From JAGGAG01 sp964638035 (lineage in GTDB: Bacteria; Gemmatimonadota; Gemmatimonadetes; Gemmatimonadales; GWC2-71-9), in contig CAZWXD010000007.1 of assembly GCA_964638035.1 (NCBI GenBank), positions 1 to 64,000 on the forward strand: a stretch of 64,000 nucleotides of DNA, given 5' to 3'. Position 1 is the first letter of the stretch. Each line of letters begins with the position of its first letter. The translations under genes and the position numbers were made by a program. The notes under the pieces were generated by a model. It searched no databases and was not told the origin of the DNA. It saw only the letters and a program-made list of their open reading frames with translations. Shown piece by piece: positions 40,002 through 47,805 of the stretch.

Positions 40002-41363
40002 CTACCGCCGCCGCCCACCGCCGCCCCCTCCCCGGAACCCGCCGCCGCCCATGCCGCGCGAGCCGCCATAGCTGGACGCACCGCGCGCACTGTTGGCCCG
40101 GGCGCTGCCGCCGTCAAAACCCCGCGAGCCGCCGCTGATGCCACTATTCCCTCCGCGGGAGTTCCTCCCCATGTCGTAGCTGCCGATGCTCGACCCACCC
40201 GGACTCTGGCCAATCCCGCCGGCGGCGGCCCGGTTTCCTGCACCGGCCGCCCGGTCCCCCCCTGCAGCGCCGCCACCGGCACGGTCGCCGATGCCACCGG
40301 CGCTGCGATCACTCACACCAGCGCCGCGCTGTCCCTGGCCCCCTGCCGCCCGATCCGACGTGCCGGGCCGGGCACCCTGTCCCGCACCACCCGCCCGGTC
40401 AGAAGCGCCGGCCCGGTTGCCCGTGCCGGTGCCCGCCCGGTCACTCGCCCGCGCCCGGTTGCCCTGTTGGCCCCCGAACTTGTCAGACGTGCGCTTGTCG
40501 GCGTACGGCGTACCACCGCGGTGCTCGGGGCGGTGCTGCCAGTTGCCGCCCCCGCCCCCGTTGATCTGGTTGAAATGGTTGTGGTTGTTGATGATCACGG
40601 TGCTTCCACCCCAACCCATGTGGCAGCATGCCCCACCCCAGATCGCCGCACCCCACATCATCCCGACGGTGAACGAGAGGAACATCCCACCTGGCGGGTA
40701 CGGTGGGTAGTAGATGGGTGGGTACGGATACACTGGTGGACCGTATACCACTGTCGGGCTGTATGATGGCACGTAGATCACCTGCGGATCCTGCGGCTCG
40801 ATGACGATCACCTGCTTCTGCTCGACCGTCTTCGTCTCGACCTTCTGCTGTTCGGTGGTCTCGAGGGTTCCCTTGGCCTTGGCCTTGGCACGCATGCGCT
40901 GCACCGCGTCCATGACGTCCTTCTCCTGCGAGAGGAACGCATTCCCCAGGGCGGTGGTCCACTGGATGTCGTCGGCCAGTCGCTTCACGACCTCGGGGAG
41001 CGGCGCCATCGACTGGATGCTCGGGTCCCAGGGCTGCCTGGCCACGGAGTCGGCCAGCGCCTTGTCCTTGAGGTCGGGGTGCTTGGCGAGCCACTGCTGC
41101 AGCTGCACGATCTCGAGCGGGTAGGTGGCGGCCGCCAGGGTCTGCGCCAGGAGGGGATCGGGGTAGAGGGCGACAGGCGCCACCAGGGCGTCGAGCTGGT
41201 CGGGTGGCAGGTTCACCACCGAGTCGGGCGCCGCGGCCGACGGCCCCCCCTTGGGAGGCGTGGCGGGCGCCTTGGCCTGCGCAGCCAACGAGCTGCTCGC
41301 AAGGACGAGCGCCAGCAGGCCTGCGCCGAGGCACTGACGGTGGCTGACCGCGGCCGGCATCAT
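40002..41363 (-). CDS. DUF3300 exported protein with SDRAG-type repeat tail
   Basis: A 453-residue secreted protein. A signal peptide (ending ASSSLAAQA) precedes the DUF3300 domain: LDALVAPVALYPDPLLAQTLAAATYPLEIVQLQQWL, WDPSIQSMAPLPEVVKRLADDIQWTTALGNAFLSQEKDVMDAVQRMRAKA. A strand-rich PQVIYVPSYSPTVVYGPP and a Tyr/Pro stretch lead to a hydrophobic GGMFLSFTVGMMWGAAIWGG. The last 170 residues are Gly/Arg/Ser low complexity with repeated (A/T/V)SDRA/S blocks, ending in basic GGGRRR. ATG 41363 is chosen because GGAGGAACT precedes it. It and DUF2950 form a known pair of unknown function. Confidence 0.9.
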   Translation of the reverse strand: MMPAAVSHRQCLGAGLLALVLASSSLAAQAKAPATPPKGGPSAAAPDSVVNLPPDQLDALVAPVALYPDPLLAQTLAAATYPLEIVQLQQWLAKHPDLKDKALADSVARQPWDPSIQSMAPLPEVVKRLADDIQWTTALGNAFLSQEKDVMDAVQRMRAKAKAKGTLETTEQQKVETKTVEQKQVIVIEPQDPQVIYVPSYSPTVVYGPPVYPYPPIYYPPYPPGGMFLSFTVGMMWGAAIWGGACCHMGWGGSTVIINNHNHFNQINGGGGGNWQHRPEHRGGTPYADKRTSDKFGGQQGNRARASDRAGTGTGNRAGASDRAGGAGQGARPGTSDRAAGGQGQRGAGVSDRSAGGIGDRAGGGAAGGDRAAGAGNRAAAGGIGQSPGGSSIGSYDMGRNSRGGNSGISGGSRGFDGGSARANSARGASSYGGSRGMGGGGFRGGGGGGRRR

Positions 41364-41430
41364 AGTTCCTCCAGGCATGGGCACAAAACTCTCCAACGCA
41401 GGCGCCCCGGCGCAAGTGGGATGGCCCATC

Positions 41431-41919
41431 TCAGAACACGCGTCCCAGCGCGAGCATCACCGAGGGCGTCACGTCCGAGGAGACGTCAACGAACGCCCCG
41501 AGGCCGACAAACCATCCCTTCCCTCCGAAGGGGAACATGTACTCGGTGCCCAGGCGCCCGAAGATGTCAGTGTGCTCGTGCTCGAACGCCACGCCCGCCC
41601 CGAGGAACACCGGCCACCGCGGCGTGATCGCATAGGCGAGCACCGGCGTCACCAGGAAGGCATCGGCACCGCTGCCGTCCCGGTCGAAGTCCACGTCAAG
41701 CTGGACGCCCAGTTCCCAGGGCCCCTTTACGCGCCGCATGTAGTCTGATCCCACCGCCCGGATGATCTCGGTGGGCTGGCTGAAGGTGTCGTTCCGCGAC
41801 CGGCCCATTGACACCGTCACGGTGTTGGGTCCGTCCTGCGCGGCCAGTGCCGCTGGGTGGAGGGCCCGGCACACCAGGGCGGCGACCACGAGCGTCGGCC
41901 ACCACGCGTGAGCGAGCAA
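41431..41919 (-). CDS. Small outer-membrane beta-barrel-like protein
   Basis: A 162-residue protein with a signal peptide (VVAALVCRALHPAALAAQD). The mature chain has alternating strands: NTVTVSMGRSRNDTF, WELGVQLDVDFDRD, FLVTPVLAYAITPRWPVFLGAGVAFEHE, GWFVGLGAFVDVSSDV and a terminal MLALGRVF, ending in Phe as barrel proteins often do. The start is uncertain: TTG 41919 or a GTG a few codons inside. Follows DUF4126 by 17 bases, likely in the same operon. Family not recognised. Confidence 0.65.
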   Translation of the reverse strand: MLAHAWWPTLVVAALVCRALHPAALAAQDGPNTVTVSMGRSRNDTFSQPTEIIRAVGSDYMRRVKGPWELGVQLDVDFDRDGSGADAFLVTPVLAYAITPRWPVFLGAGVAFEHEHTDIFGRLGTEYMFPFGGKGWFVGLGAFVDVSSDVTPSVMLALGRVF

Positions 41920-41936
41920 GAAACGCCGAGGCCCGG

Positions 41937-42569
41937 TCAGGCGGGCGGGGCCGGTGGTGATGGCCCCTGGGGCGCACTGGCCGGAACCGGGGGCGCGCTC
42001 CCAGCGAGCGCCCGCCTGAAAAGGCGGACGATGCCCCGGATGACGAGCACCGCCAGCACCAGCAGCACCAGCACAATGCTGCCGGCGACGATGGGATGGG
42101 CCATGGCGAGGGTCGTCAGGCCGATGGCCAGCGCATCCTCGATGACACTCAGGACCCAGTTGCTGAAGGGCTCGGGGCTGGTGTTGGCTGCCACCCTGGT
42201 GCTGGCCTTGGCGCCGTGCGACGTGAGCGCCACAGTGCCGCCCAGCAACGCCGCCACAACCTTCCAGGTGTCCGGCATGTCGGAGAAGATGCCGAGGGAG
42301 ATCGCCGCCCCGGCGGCGGGTCGGACGAAGGTGTGGATCCCGTCCCAGATGGAGTCCACCCAGGGAACCTTGTCGGCGAAGAACTCGATGAAGAAGAGGA
42401 GGGACGCCCCGAAGATGACGACGGGATGCCCGATGATGCCCAGGCCAGCCGGCAGGTCGAAGAGGTTGAAGTACTCGGCGGCCCCGAGGAGGGCGACCGT
42501 GGCGTAGACGTTCAGGCCAGCGGAGAAGGCGGCGCCGAGCGCCAGGCCGAGCTGTTGCAGGACGTCCAT
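41937..42569 (-). CDS. DUF4126 membrane protein
   Basis: A 210-residue inner-membrane protein. GLALGAAFSAGLNVYATVALLGAA, IGHPVVIFGASLLFFIEFFADKVPWVDSIWDGIHTFVRPAAGA and LLGGTVALTSHGAKASTRVAANTSPEPFSNWVLSVIEDALA are characteristic of DUF4126. Four to five membrane helices are followed by an Ala/Pro-rich cytoplasmic tail. Function unknown. Lies four bases after the toastrack-like gene. Confidence 0.88.
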   Translation of the reverse strand: MDVLQQLGLALGAAFSAGLNVYATVALLGAAEYFNLFDLPAGLGIIGHPVVIFGASLLFFIEFFADKVPWVDSIWDGIHTFVRPAAGAAISLGIFSDMPDTWKVVAALLGGTVALTSHGAKASTRVAANTSPEPFSNWVLSVIEDALAIGLTTLAMAHPIVAGSIVLVLLVLAVLVIRGIVRLFRRALAGSAPPVPASAPQGPSPPAPPA

Positions 42570-42573
42570 GGCA

Positions 42574-43485
42574 TCAGTCTATCCATTCCACCGTCACCCC
42601 GCCAATCGCCGCGGCGACGTCGAGGTCAAGCCGGGTGCCGTCGGGCTGGTAGCCGGGCGAGGTCCAGGCGGTGCCATCGGCACTCCCGGTGAGGCCGGCG
42701 GGGGCGAACGCGGTGAGGAAGCGGTCGAGCCCGAGGCGCACGGCCGTGCCGCGCGGCAGGCGCAGGACGAGCTCGCCCATGGCCATCTCGGCGCGCACAT
42801 GCATCCGGCCATTCCACCGTCCGGTGAAGTCGAGGGTGGCCTTGCCCACACCACCAGTGAGGACGACGTCGCTGCACTGGGCGTAACCGAGCCCGCTTAC
42901 CGACAGCTCACCCGCACCCGCCTGGAGGTCGGCGCGCGTGCACCGGATGGGGTTGGCCTCGGAGAACCGGATGCGGGCACGACTCGCTCCCGCCTCGAGT
43001 CCCAGTCGCCGGAGGCGGATGCCGCCGAGCTCGAGGGCGGCGTCACTCGCGCCGAGGCGCACATCGAGGCTGGTCTCGGCCTGGGTACCGAGTGCGATGG
43101 ACGCGGCCTGCTCGATGGGGCCCCGCCGCCCGACGCGCAGCCCACCAGTCCCCGCAGGGTCAACACCCAGGGTGACCGTGGACTGCTGCGCATCAAAGCG
43201 GACGAGGGGCGAGAAGCGGTCCTCGTCGTAGGTGAGGCGCATGCTGTACAGGATGCCCGTGGCCGCCGGTTCAACCCGGAGGGTCCCACCCGCATACGAG
43301 ATGGCGACGGCCAGGCTGGTTTCGCCACGGAACTGGCGGGCGGAGGACGCCTCGCGGAGTGACTGCGCGTGCAGTGGGGTCAGGGCGGTGACGGCGGCGA
43401 GTGACGGGAGGGCCGCACGCATGAGGAGCCGGACGAGCACGGTCCGGGGAGCACCACAGGGCGCCAGCGCGCGGCCGCGAGGCAC
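42574..43485 (-). CDS. Exported toastrack/LiaF-C-like protein
   Basis: A protein of up to 303 residues with a signal peptide (MRAALPSLAAVTALTPLHAQ near residues 22-41). The mature part is a regular stack of beta strands without hydrophobic helices: TLRVEPAATGILYSMRLTYDED, SLDVRLGASDAALELGGIRLRRLGLEAGASRARIRF, GKATLDFTGRWNGRMHVRAEMAMGELVLRLPRGTAVRL. These repeating L-x-L-G-A/V-x-G pieces resemble the toastrack domain of LiaF-type stress proteins. GTG 43485 overlaps the previous stop as TAGTG; ATG 43422, at the signal peptide, is the alternative. Probably a periplasmic partner of the bactofilin-like protein. Confidence 0.75.
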   Translation of the reverse strand: MPRGRALAPCGAPRTVLVRLLMRAALPSLAAVTALTPLHAQSLREASSARQFRGETSLAVAISYAGGTLRVEPAATGILYSMRLTYDEDRFSPLVRFDAQQSTVTLGVDPAGTGGLRVGRRGPIEQAASIALGTQAETSLDVRLGASDAALELGGIRLRRLGLEAGASRARIRFSEANPIRCTRADLQAGAGELSVSGLGYAQCSDVVLTGGVGKATLDFTGRWNGRMHVRAEMAMGELVLRLPRGTAVRLGLDRFLTAFAPAGLTGSADGTAWTSPGYQPDGTRLDLDVAAAIGGVTVEWID

Positions 43486-44753
43486 TACCGGTCGCTCCCA
43501 TGCCGCGGGGTACCGGCACGCGGGGTCTCGCCCGACTCGGGCCTCCGGACTGCGGGCACGCCGAAGCGCGGTGTGGCCCAGAGGTACTCGTCGGTGAGCA
43601 TGTCGGCCGGGATGAGTCGCCCGGCAAACTGCTCGCGCAGGCCACCGCGACTCAACAGCGCTGCCCCGAAGCCGGTGGTGGCCAGGAGCCAGCTCACCAG
43701 GATCGCCGCGCCGAGGATGAGGTCGCCGGCCAGGGGAACCCAGCCGAAGAGGGCCCAGACGATCCAGGTGAGGAAGATCCCCGCGAGACCCACCACCAGG
43801 TAGCGGTAACTGTTGGGGGAAATGGCGCGACCCTGCGCCATCTGGCGCCGGGTGATCGACTCGCCCATCGCGTGCGCCACCGCCAGGGCGCCGCCCACGA
43901 CAAAGAGGACGAGCAGCAGGGCAAAGACGATCACGACGAAGGGAATGAGCAGGATGCCAGCCACGGTGAGGATCAGGCCCACCACCAGCATCCCGAAGGT
44001 GGGGAGGACGAGAACCTGGCCCAGCAGCCCGGTCACGAACGACCGGTAGAACGACGAGCCAACCGTGTCGGAGACGACCTCGAGCGGCGCCTTGCCAAAG
44101 AGCACCAGGCCGGCGCCAATGAGGAGCAGCGTCAGGAACGCGCCCACCACGCCCGCGAGGGAACGCACGATGCGGCCGGGAACGGATCCCTCACCCACAG
44201 CCTGCGGCACCGCGCGCGAAAGGGTGCGAATTTCGCCTGCCACCTCGCCACCCATGAGGCGCACCTGGCCATCGAGGGCCAGGACATCGCCGGTAACGAC
44301 CGCACCGGGATTCAGCACCACGTCGCCGTGCCACGTCACCACGTTGCCAACCACGCGCCCGAAGATGTTGGCGTTCCCCCGCACCACGAGCAGGTCGCCG
44401 GCCTGGACCTGGTCGGACCCGATGGTGAAGTCGCCCAGGCGGCCGATACCCCCGCTCACGGCGAGGTGAGGCTCACCTCCCGGTGCCGGGGCGCGGGTGA
44501 GCTGCTGCTCAATGGAAATGGGATGGGAGAGATCGCGGAGGGAGATTGCCGGGGCGTCGTCGCCGCCCTGCAAGGCCCGCGGGCGGGGACCGGGCCCGTC
44601 CTGGTCGAGGTTGGCCACCTGTTGCAGGAACTGCAAGGTGGATCGGATGACCTCGGACGGCTCGATGGCCGCGGCCCGGCCCGGCAGCGCCAGGAGGGCC
44701 GCAACGGCGACCAGTACTCCCGACGCCTGGCGGGTAGCGCTAGAAGGAGTCAT
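43485..44753 (-). CDS. Membrane protein with bactofilin-like polymer-forming domain
   Basis: A 422-residue protein. A signal-like hydrophobic start (GVLVAVAALLALPGRAAA) is followed by a linker and a right-handed beta-helix of about 60 residues, IGSDQVQAGDLLVVRGNANIFGRVVGNVVTWHGDVVLNPGAVVTGDVLALDGQVRLMGGEVAGEI, typical of polymer-forming (bactofilin) proteins. Six or so membrane helices follow, in two blocks around 220-300 and 355-395, with a basic loop between them, then a soluble tail ending in SDR. The helix probably lies in the periplasm. ATG 44753 overlaps the anti-sigma stop by 14 bases, tying it to the sigma/anti-sigma pair. Confidence 0.82.
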   Translation of the reverse strand: MTPSSATRQASGVLVAVAALLALPGRAAAIEPSEVIRSTLQFLQQVANLDQDGPGPRPRALQGGDDAPAISLRDLSHPISIEQQLTRAPAPGGEPHLAVSGGIGRLGDFTIGSDQVQAGDLLVVRGNANIFGRVVGNVVTWHGDVVLNPGAVVTGDVLALDGQVRLMGGEVAGEIRTLSRAVPQAVGEGSVPGRIVRSLAGVVGAFLTLLLIGAGLVLFGKAPLEVVSDTVGSSFYRSFVTGLLGQVLVLPTFGMLVVGLILTVAGILLIPFVVIVFALLLVLFVVGGALAVAHAMGESITRRQMAQGRAISPNSYRYLVVGLAGIFLTWIVWALFGWVPLAGDLILGAAILVSWLLATTGFGAALLSRGGLREQFAGRLIPADMLTDEYLWATPRFGVPAVRRPESGETPRAGTPRHGSDR

Positions 44754-45342
44754 GGGCCACCCGCTGAGCCGGAATCGCAACAAGCCGGCGCAACAGCAGC
44801 AGCCCAGCCACCCATGCGGTGACCAGGCCGCCGGCGGCAACAGCGAGCCGCGTGGGCGTATCGAGGGTGGCCCGTGCGGACGCGTACCAGGGCTGCTCGA
44901 TGACGATGGAAGTCAGCGCCCGGGCCACCGTCCAGCCGGATTCGGCGGCGGTACCCAGGGCGGCGCGGCCCAGGGCCGCGAGGGTGTCCATGTTGCCCAG
45001 CGACCAGCCGATGCTGCCGGCGAGTGAGGCCAGGAGTGCCACGGCGAGGGTCGCGGCGATCGCCATGTTCTGCCGCGATGCCATGGCCCGGCGGCGGAGC
45101 GCCACGAAGATCGACACCGGCTGGGCGATGCGGACCAGGGCCATGACCCGGTCCTCGAATCCGGCGCGCGGCACGTGCAGCGGCAGGGAACTCACCGCCT
45201 GCACCACCTGGCGCTCCTCAAACAGCAGCCGGTCGCAGTCAGGGCAGGTATTCAGGTGTGCCCGCACGCCCTCGGGGACCGACCCCTCGAGGAGGATGTC
45301 GAGTTCATCAGGAGTGAGGTGCTGCAGCGGCTGACGGGTCAT
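44740..45342 (-). CDS. Anti-sigma factor with zinc-finger domain
   Basis: A 200-residue membrane-spanning regulator. The cytoplasmic N-terminus has PDELDILLEGSVPEGVRAHLNTCPDCDRLLFEE, a zf-HC2 motif (His-x3-Cys-x2-Cys) that binds ECF sigma factors. A helix at about 92-115 (MAIAATLAVALLASLAGSIGW) and a second at 165-190 cross the membrane, leaving a short periplasmic loop. It follows its sigma factor by 73 bases. Expected to hold the sigma factor until an envelope signal triggers release; no protease is encoded in the run. Confidence 0.85.
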   Translation of the reverse strand: MTRQPLQHLTPDELDILLEGSVPEGVRAHLNTCPDCDRLLFEERQVVQAVSSLPLHVPRAGFEDRVMALVRIAQPVSIFVALRRRAMASRQNMAIAATLAVALLASLAGSIGWSLGNMDTLAALGRAALGTAAESGWTVARALTSIVIEQPWYASARATLDTPTRLAVAAGGLVTAWVAGLLLLRRLVAIPAQRVAHDSF

Positions 45343-45415
45343 GATCGAGGTCTCCTACGCTGGCTCAGTGACTTCGGTTTCAGGGTTGTCGCGGACACGA
45401 GATGCCCCCTCCGGG

Positions 45416-46021
45416 TCATTCCCGGAGATGTCCCAAGGTGCGACGTAACTCGTTGCGGGCCCTGTGGATGTAGGTCTTTACCGTGCCCAGGGGCAGGTCG
45501 AGCATTTCGGCAATTTCTTCGTAGGCCCGGCCATCCACGTGGCGAAGCAGGATGCAGGCGCGGTACTCGGGGCGAAGCGCGGCGATCGCCCGCTCGATGT
45601 CACCGCCCAGCTCCTTGGCCACGACGATGTCGAGGGGTGTCTCGCCCCGGTCGCCGATCTGGAGGGCAGTGGCCTCCATGGCGTCGGGCGTGGCAGCGTG
45701 GGGCGAACCCTCGAGGGAGAGTGTCGTGAGCTCGCGCCGGCGCAGGTGATCAATGGCGGCGTTGTTCGCGATCTTGAAGAGCCAGGAGGAGAACTTGTAC
45801 TCGGGGCGATAGCTCTCGATGGCGTTGAGCGCCTTGACGAACGTCTCCTGGGAGAGGTCCTCGGCGAGCTCGCGATCGCGCACCATCCGGTAGAGAAGGG
45901 AGAAGACCGGGCGCTCGTAGCGGCGCACCAGCTCGCGGTAGGCGCGCTCCAGGCCGTTTCGTGCCTGCAGCACGACTTCCTGGTCGGTGAGCGACGCCAG
46001 CGAAGCCGGTTTGTCAGGCAC
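45416..46021 (-). CDS. RpoE-like ECF sigma factor
   Basis: A 201-residue group IV sigma factor. Region 2 reads ERAYRELVRRYERPVFSLLYRMVRDRELAEDLSQETFVKALNAIESYRPEYKFSSWLFKIANNAAIDHLRRR, with the acidic AEDLSQETF intact. Region 4 has ALRPEYRACILLRHVDGRAYEEIAEMLDLPLGTVKTYIHRARNELR. The GTG at 46021 (VPDKPASL) gives the usual length; ATG 46153 would add 44 basic, low-complexity residues and leave under ten bases to divergent menG. It heads the minus-strand run through DUF2950, and autoregulation is likely, though no ECF-type promoter was recognised. Confidence 0.9.
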   Translation of the reverse strand: MPDKPASLASLTDQEVVLQARNGLERAYRELVRRYERPVFSLLYRMVRDRELAEDLSQETFVKALNAIESYRPEYKFSSWLFKIANNAAIDHLRRRELTTLSLEGSPHAATPDAMEATALQIGDRGETPLDIVVAKELGGDIERAIAALRPEYRACILLRHVDGRAYEEIAEMLDLPLGTVKTYIHRARNELRRTLGHLRE

Positions 46022-46124
46022 GAGGAGGACGGTCGGACGAGAGGAGGTGGGGGCGTTTGGATGCGCCGGCGTTCGAGCGCACCGGTGTCCCTGCCGTGGC
46101 GGCGCGCCGGGGCGAAGCCGCCGC

Positions 46125-46154
46125 TTGCGAGGCCGGTTCACCGCGCGGTACATT
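46125..46154 (+). promoter_or_regulatory. Promoter for menG-ubiA-ubiX
   Basis: TTGCGA (46125-46130), an 18-base spacer and TACATT (46149-46154). The -10 ends eight bases before ATG 46163 and there is no SD, predicting a leaderless mRNA. The region also has to serve the divergent sigma-factor gene. Confidence 0.5.
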
Positions 46155-46162
46155 CGTTCCGT

Positions 46163-46894
46163 ATGTCCGCATCAAATCACAACTTACCAGTGTCGGGCGG
46201 GGCGGAGAAGCGGGAATACGTCCAGGGGATGTTCAGCGCCATCGCCCCGACGTATGACCGACTGAACCGCATCATCAGCTTCAACCTGGACCGGCGCTGG
46301 CGGCGGCGTGCCGCCCGGGTGCTCGACGTCGGTCGCGCGCTGGATGGGACATACCTCGACCTCTGCGCGGGCACGCTGGACTTCAGCCAGGTGCTCGCGA
46401 GCCAGCCCGGCTTTCGCGGCCGGGTGCTGGCGGCAGACTTCGCGGTGCCCATGCTGCGCGCCGGCCTGGCCAAGGTGCAGGGCGCGATGGTGTGGCCGGT
46501 CGCCGCGGACGCGCTGGTGCTGCCTTTTCCCGATGGCGCGTTCGATGGCGTGACGGTGGGTTGGGGCATGCGCAACCTGGAGGACCTCGACCGCGGGTTC
46601 AGGGAAGTTGCGCGGGTACTCAAGCCCGGTGGACGCCTCGCGATCCTCGAGATGTCACAGCCGGCCTGGCGCCCATTCGGCATGCTCGTGGACTTCTACT
46701 TCGACAACCTCCTGCCGCGCATCGGGCAGGTAATCTCCAAACATAGGACCGCGTACACGTGGCTTCCAGCGTCGGCGCGGGCCTTCCCGGGAGCCGAGGC
46801 GCTGGCTCGGCAGATGGCGTCACACGGGTTCCGCTCGGTCCGGTTCGAGCGACTGATGGGCGGAAGCTGCGCCCTCCACGTGGGGGAGAAATGA
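46163..46894 (+). CDS. menG: Demethylmenaquinone/ubiquinone C-methyltransferase (UbiE/MenG)
   Basis: Methylates demethylmenaquinone with SAM in the last step. The 243-residue protein has MFSAIAPTYDRLNRIISFNLDRRWRR, the SAM motif YLDLCAGTLDFS, VTVGWGMRNLEDLDRGFREVARVLKPGGRLAILEMSQP (the UbiE family signature), and TAYTWLPASARAFPGAEALA. Followed by a prenyltransferase gene with an ATGA overlap. No SD precedes the ATG. Confidence 0.93.
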   Translation: MSASNHNLPVSGGAEKREYVQGMFSAIAPTYDRLNRIISFNLDRRWRRRAARVLDVGRALDGTYLDLCAGTLDFSQVLASQPGFRGRVLAADFAVPMLRAGLAKVQGAMVWPVAADALVLPFPDGAFDGVTVGWGMRNLEDLDRGFREVARVLKPGGRLAILEMSQPAWRPFGMLVDFYFDNLLPRIGQVISKHRTAYTWLPASARAFPGAEALARQMASHGFRSVRFERLMGGSCALHVGEK

Positions 46895-47805
46895 GGAGCG
46901 AGGGAGAGGGCGTCCGGGTGGTGGAGGGGCAGGCGTTCGCCGGCGCGTCGCTGCTGGTGCGCTATGCCAACTTCGTGCGGCTGCCGCACACGCTCTTTGC
47001 GCTGCCGTTTGCCCTGGTGGGCGTGGTGGCGGCCTCGTTCGTGGCGCCGGTGACGTACCGGGTGCTGGCGCTCGTGGTGGTGGCGTTCACCGCCGCGCGG
47101 TGGGTGGCGATGGGGTTCAACCGCATCGCCGACCGGCGCTTCGACGCGGCGCACCCGCGCAACCGCGTGCGAGAGCTGCCGGAGGGACGGCTCACCCTGC
47201 TGCAGGCGTGGGCCTCGGTGGCCCTGGCCGCGGTCGTGTTCCTCGCCGCCGCGCGCGCGATCAACCCCCTCTGCTTCCTGCTGGCGCCGGCGGCGCTCTG
47301 CTGGGTGATGCTCTACAGCCTGACCAAGCGCTTCACCTGGTGGCCGCACCTCTGGCTCGGGATGAGCCTCGCGATGGCGCCGGTGGGTGGCTACCTCGCG
47401 GTCACCGGACACTGGAGCCGGCCCTGGTGGGTGCTGGCCGCGATCACCGTGGCGGTGGCCACCTGGGTTGCGGGCTTCGACATCTTCTATGCGCTCCCTG
47501 ACGAGCAGTTCGACCGGGGGCAGGGCCTGCGAAGCGCCGTTGTTCGCCTCGGCGTGCCCCGTGCGATCATCCTGGCCAAGCTGCTGCATGGCCTCACGAT
47601 CCCGGCCCTCGTGGCCTTCGGGCTTGGCGCAGGGTTCGGGACGTGGTACTACGCGGGTGTGGTGGTGGCTGCCGCGATCCTGGCCTATGAACACCACCTG
47701 GTCCGGGCTGATGACCTCTCGCGCCTCAACGAGGCCTTCTTCACGATGAACGCCGTCATGTCGCTGGTCGTGTTCGGGTTTGCCCTGGTGGACCGGCTGG
47801 GATGA
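46891..47805 (+). CDS. ubiA: UbiA-family prenyltransferase (probable menaquinone pathway, MqnP-like)
   Basis: A 304-residue membrane protein of about eight or nine helices that attaches a polyprenyl chain to an aromatic acid. The first aspartate-rich motif is NRIADRRFDAAHPRN with RELPEG; the second is YALPDEQFDRGQGLRS. FVRLPHTLFALPFALVG begins the first helix. The gene is closest in character to the UbiA homologues found with UbiX/UbiD in organisms using the futalosine route (MqnP), but 4-hydroxybenzoate as substrate is not excluded. ATGA overlaps on both sides. Confidence 0.88.
   Translation: MRSEGEGVRVVEGQAFAGASLLVRYANFVRLPHTLFALPFALVGVVAASFVAPVTYRVLALVVVAFTAARWVAMGFNRIADRRFDAAHPRNRVRELPEGRLTLLQAWASVALAAVVFLAAARAINPLCFLLAPAALCWVMLYSLTKRFTWWPHLWLGMSLAMAPVGGYLAVTGHWSRPWWVLAAITVAVATWVAGFDIFYALPDEQFDRGQGLRSAVVRLGVPRAIILAKLLHGLTIPALVAFGLGAGFGTWYYAGVVVAAAILAYEHHLVRADDLSRLNEAFFTMNAVMSLVVFGFALVDRLG

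Noticed and set aside
46022..46153. Extending the ECF sigma factor to ATG 46153
   Set aside because: The added 44 residues are basic and low complexity, and the start would be under ten bases from divergent menG; the GTG at 46021 gives a normal length.
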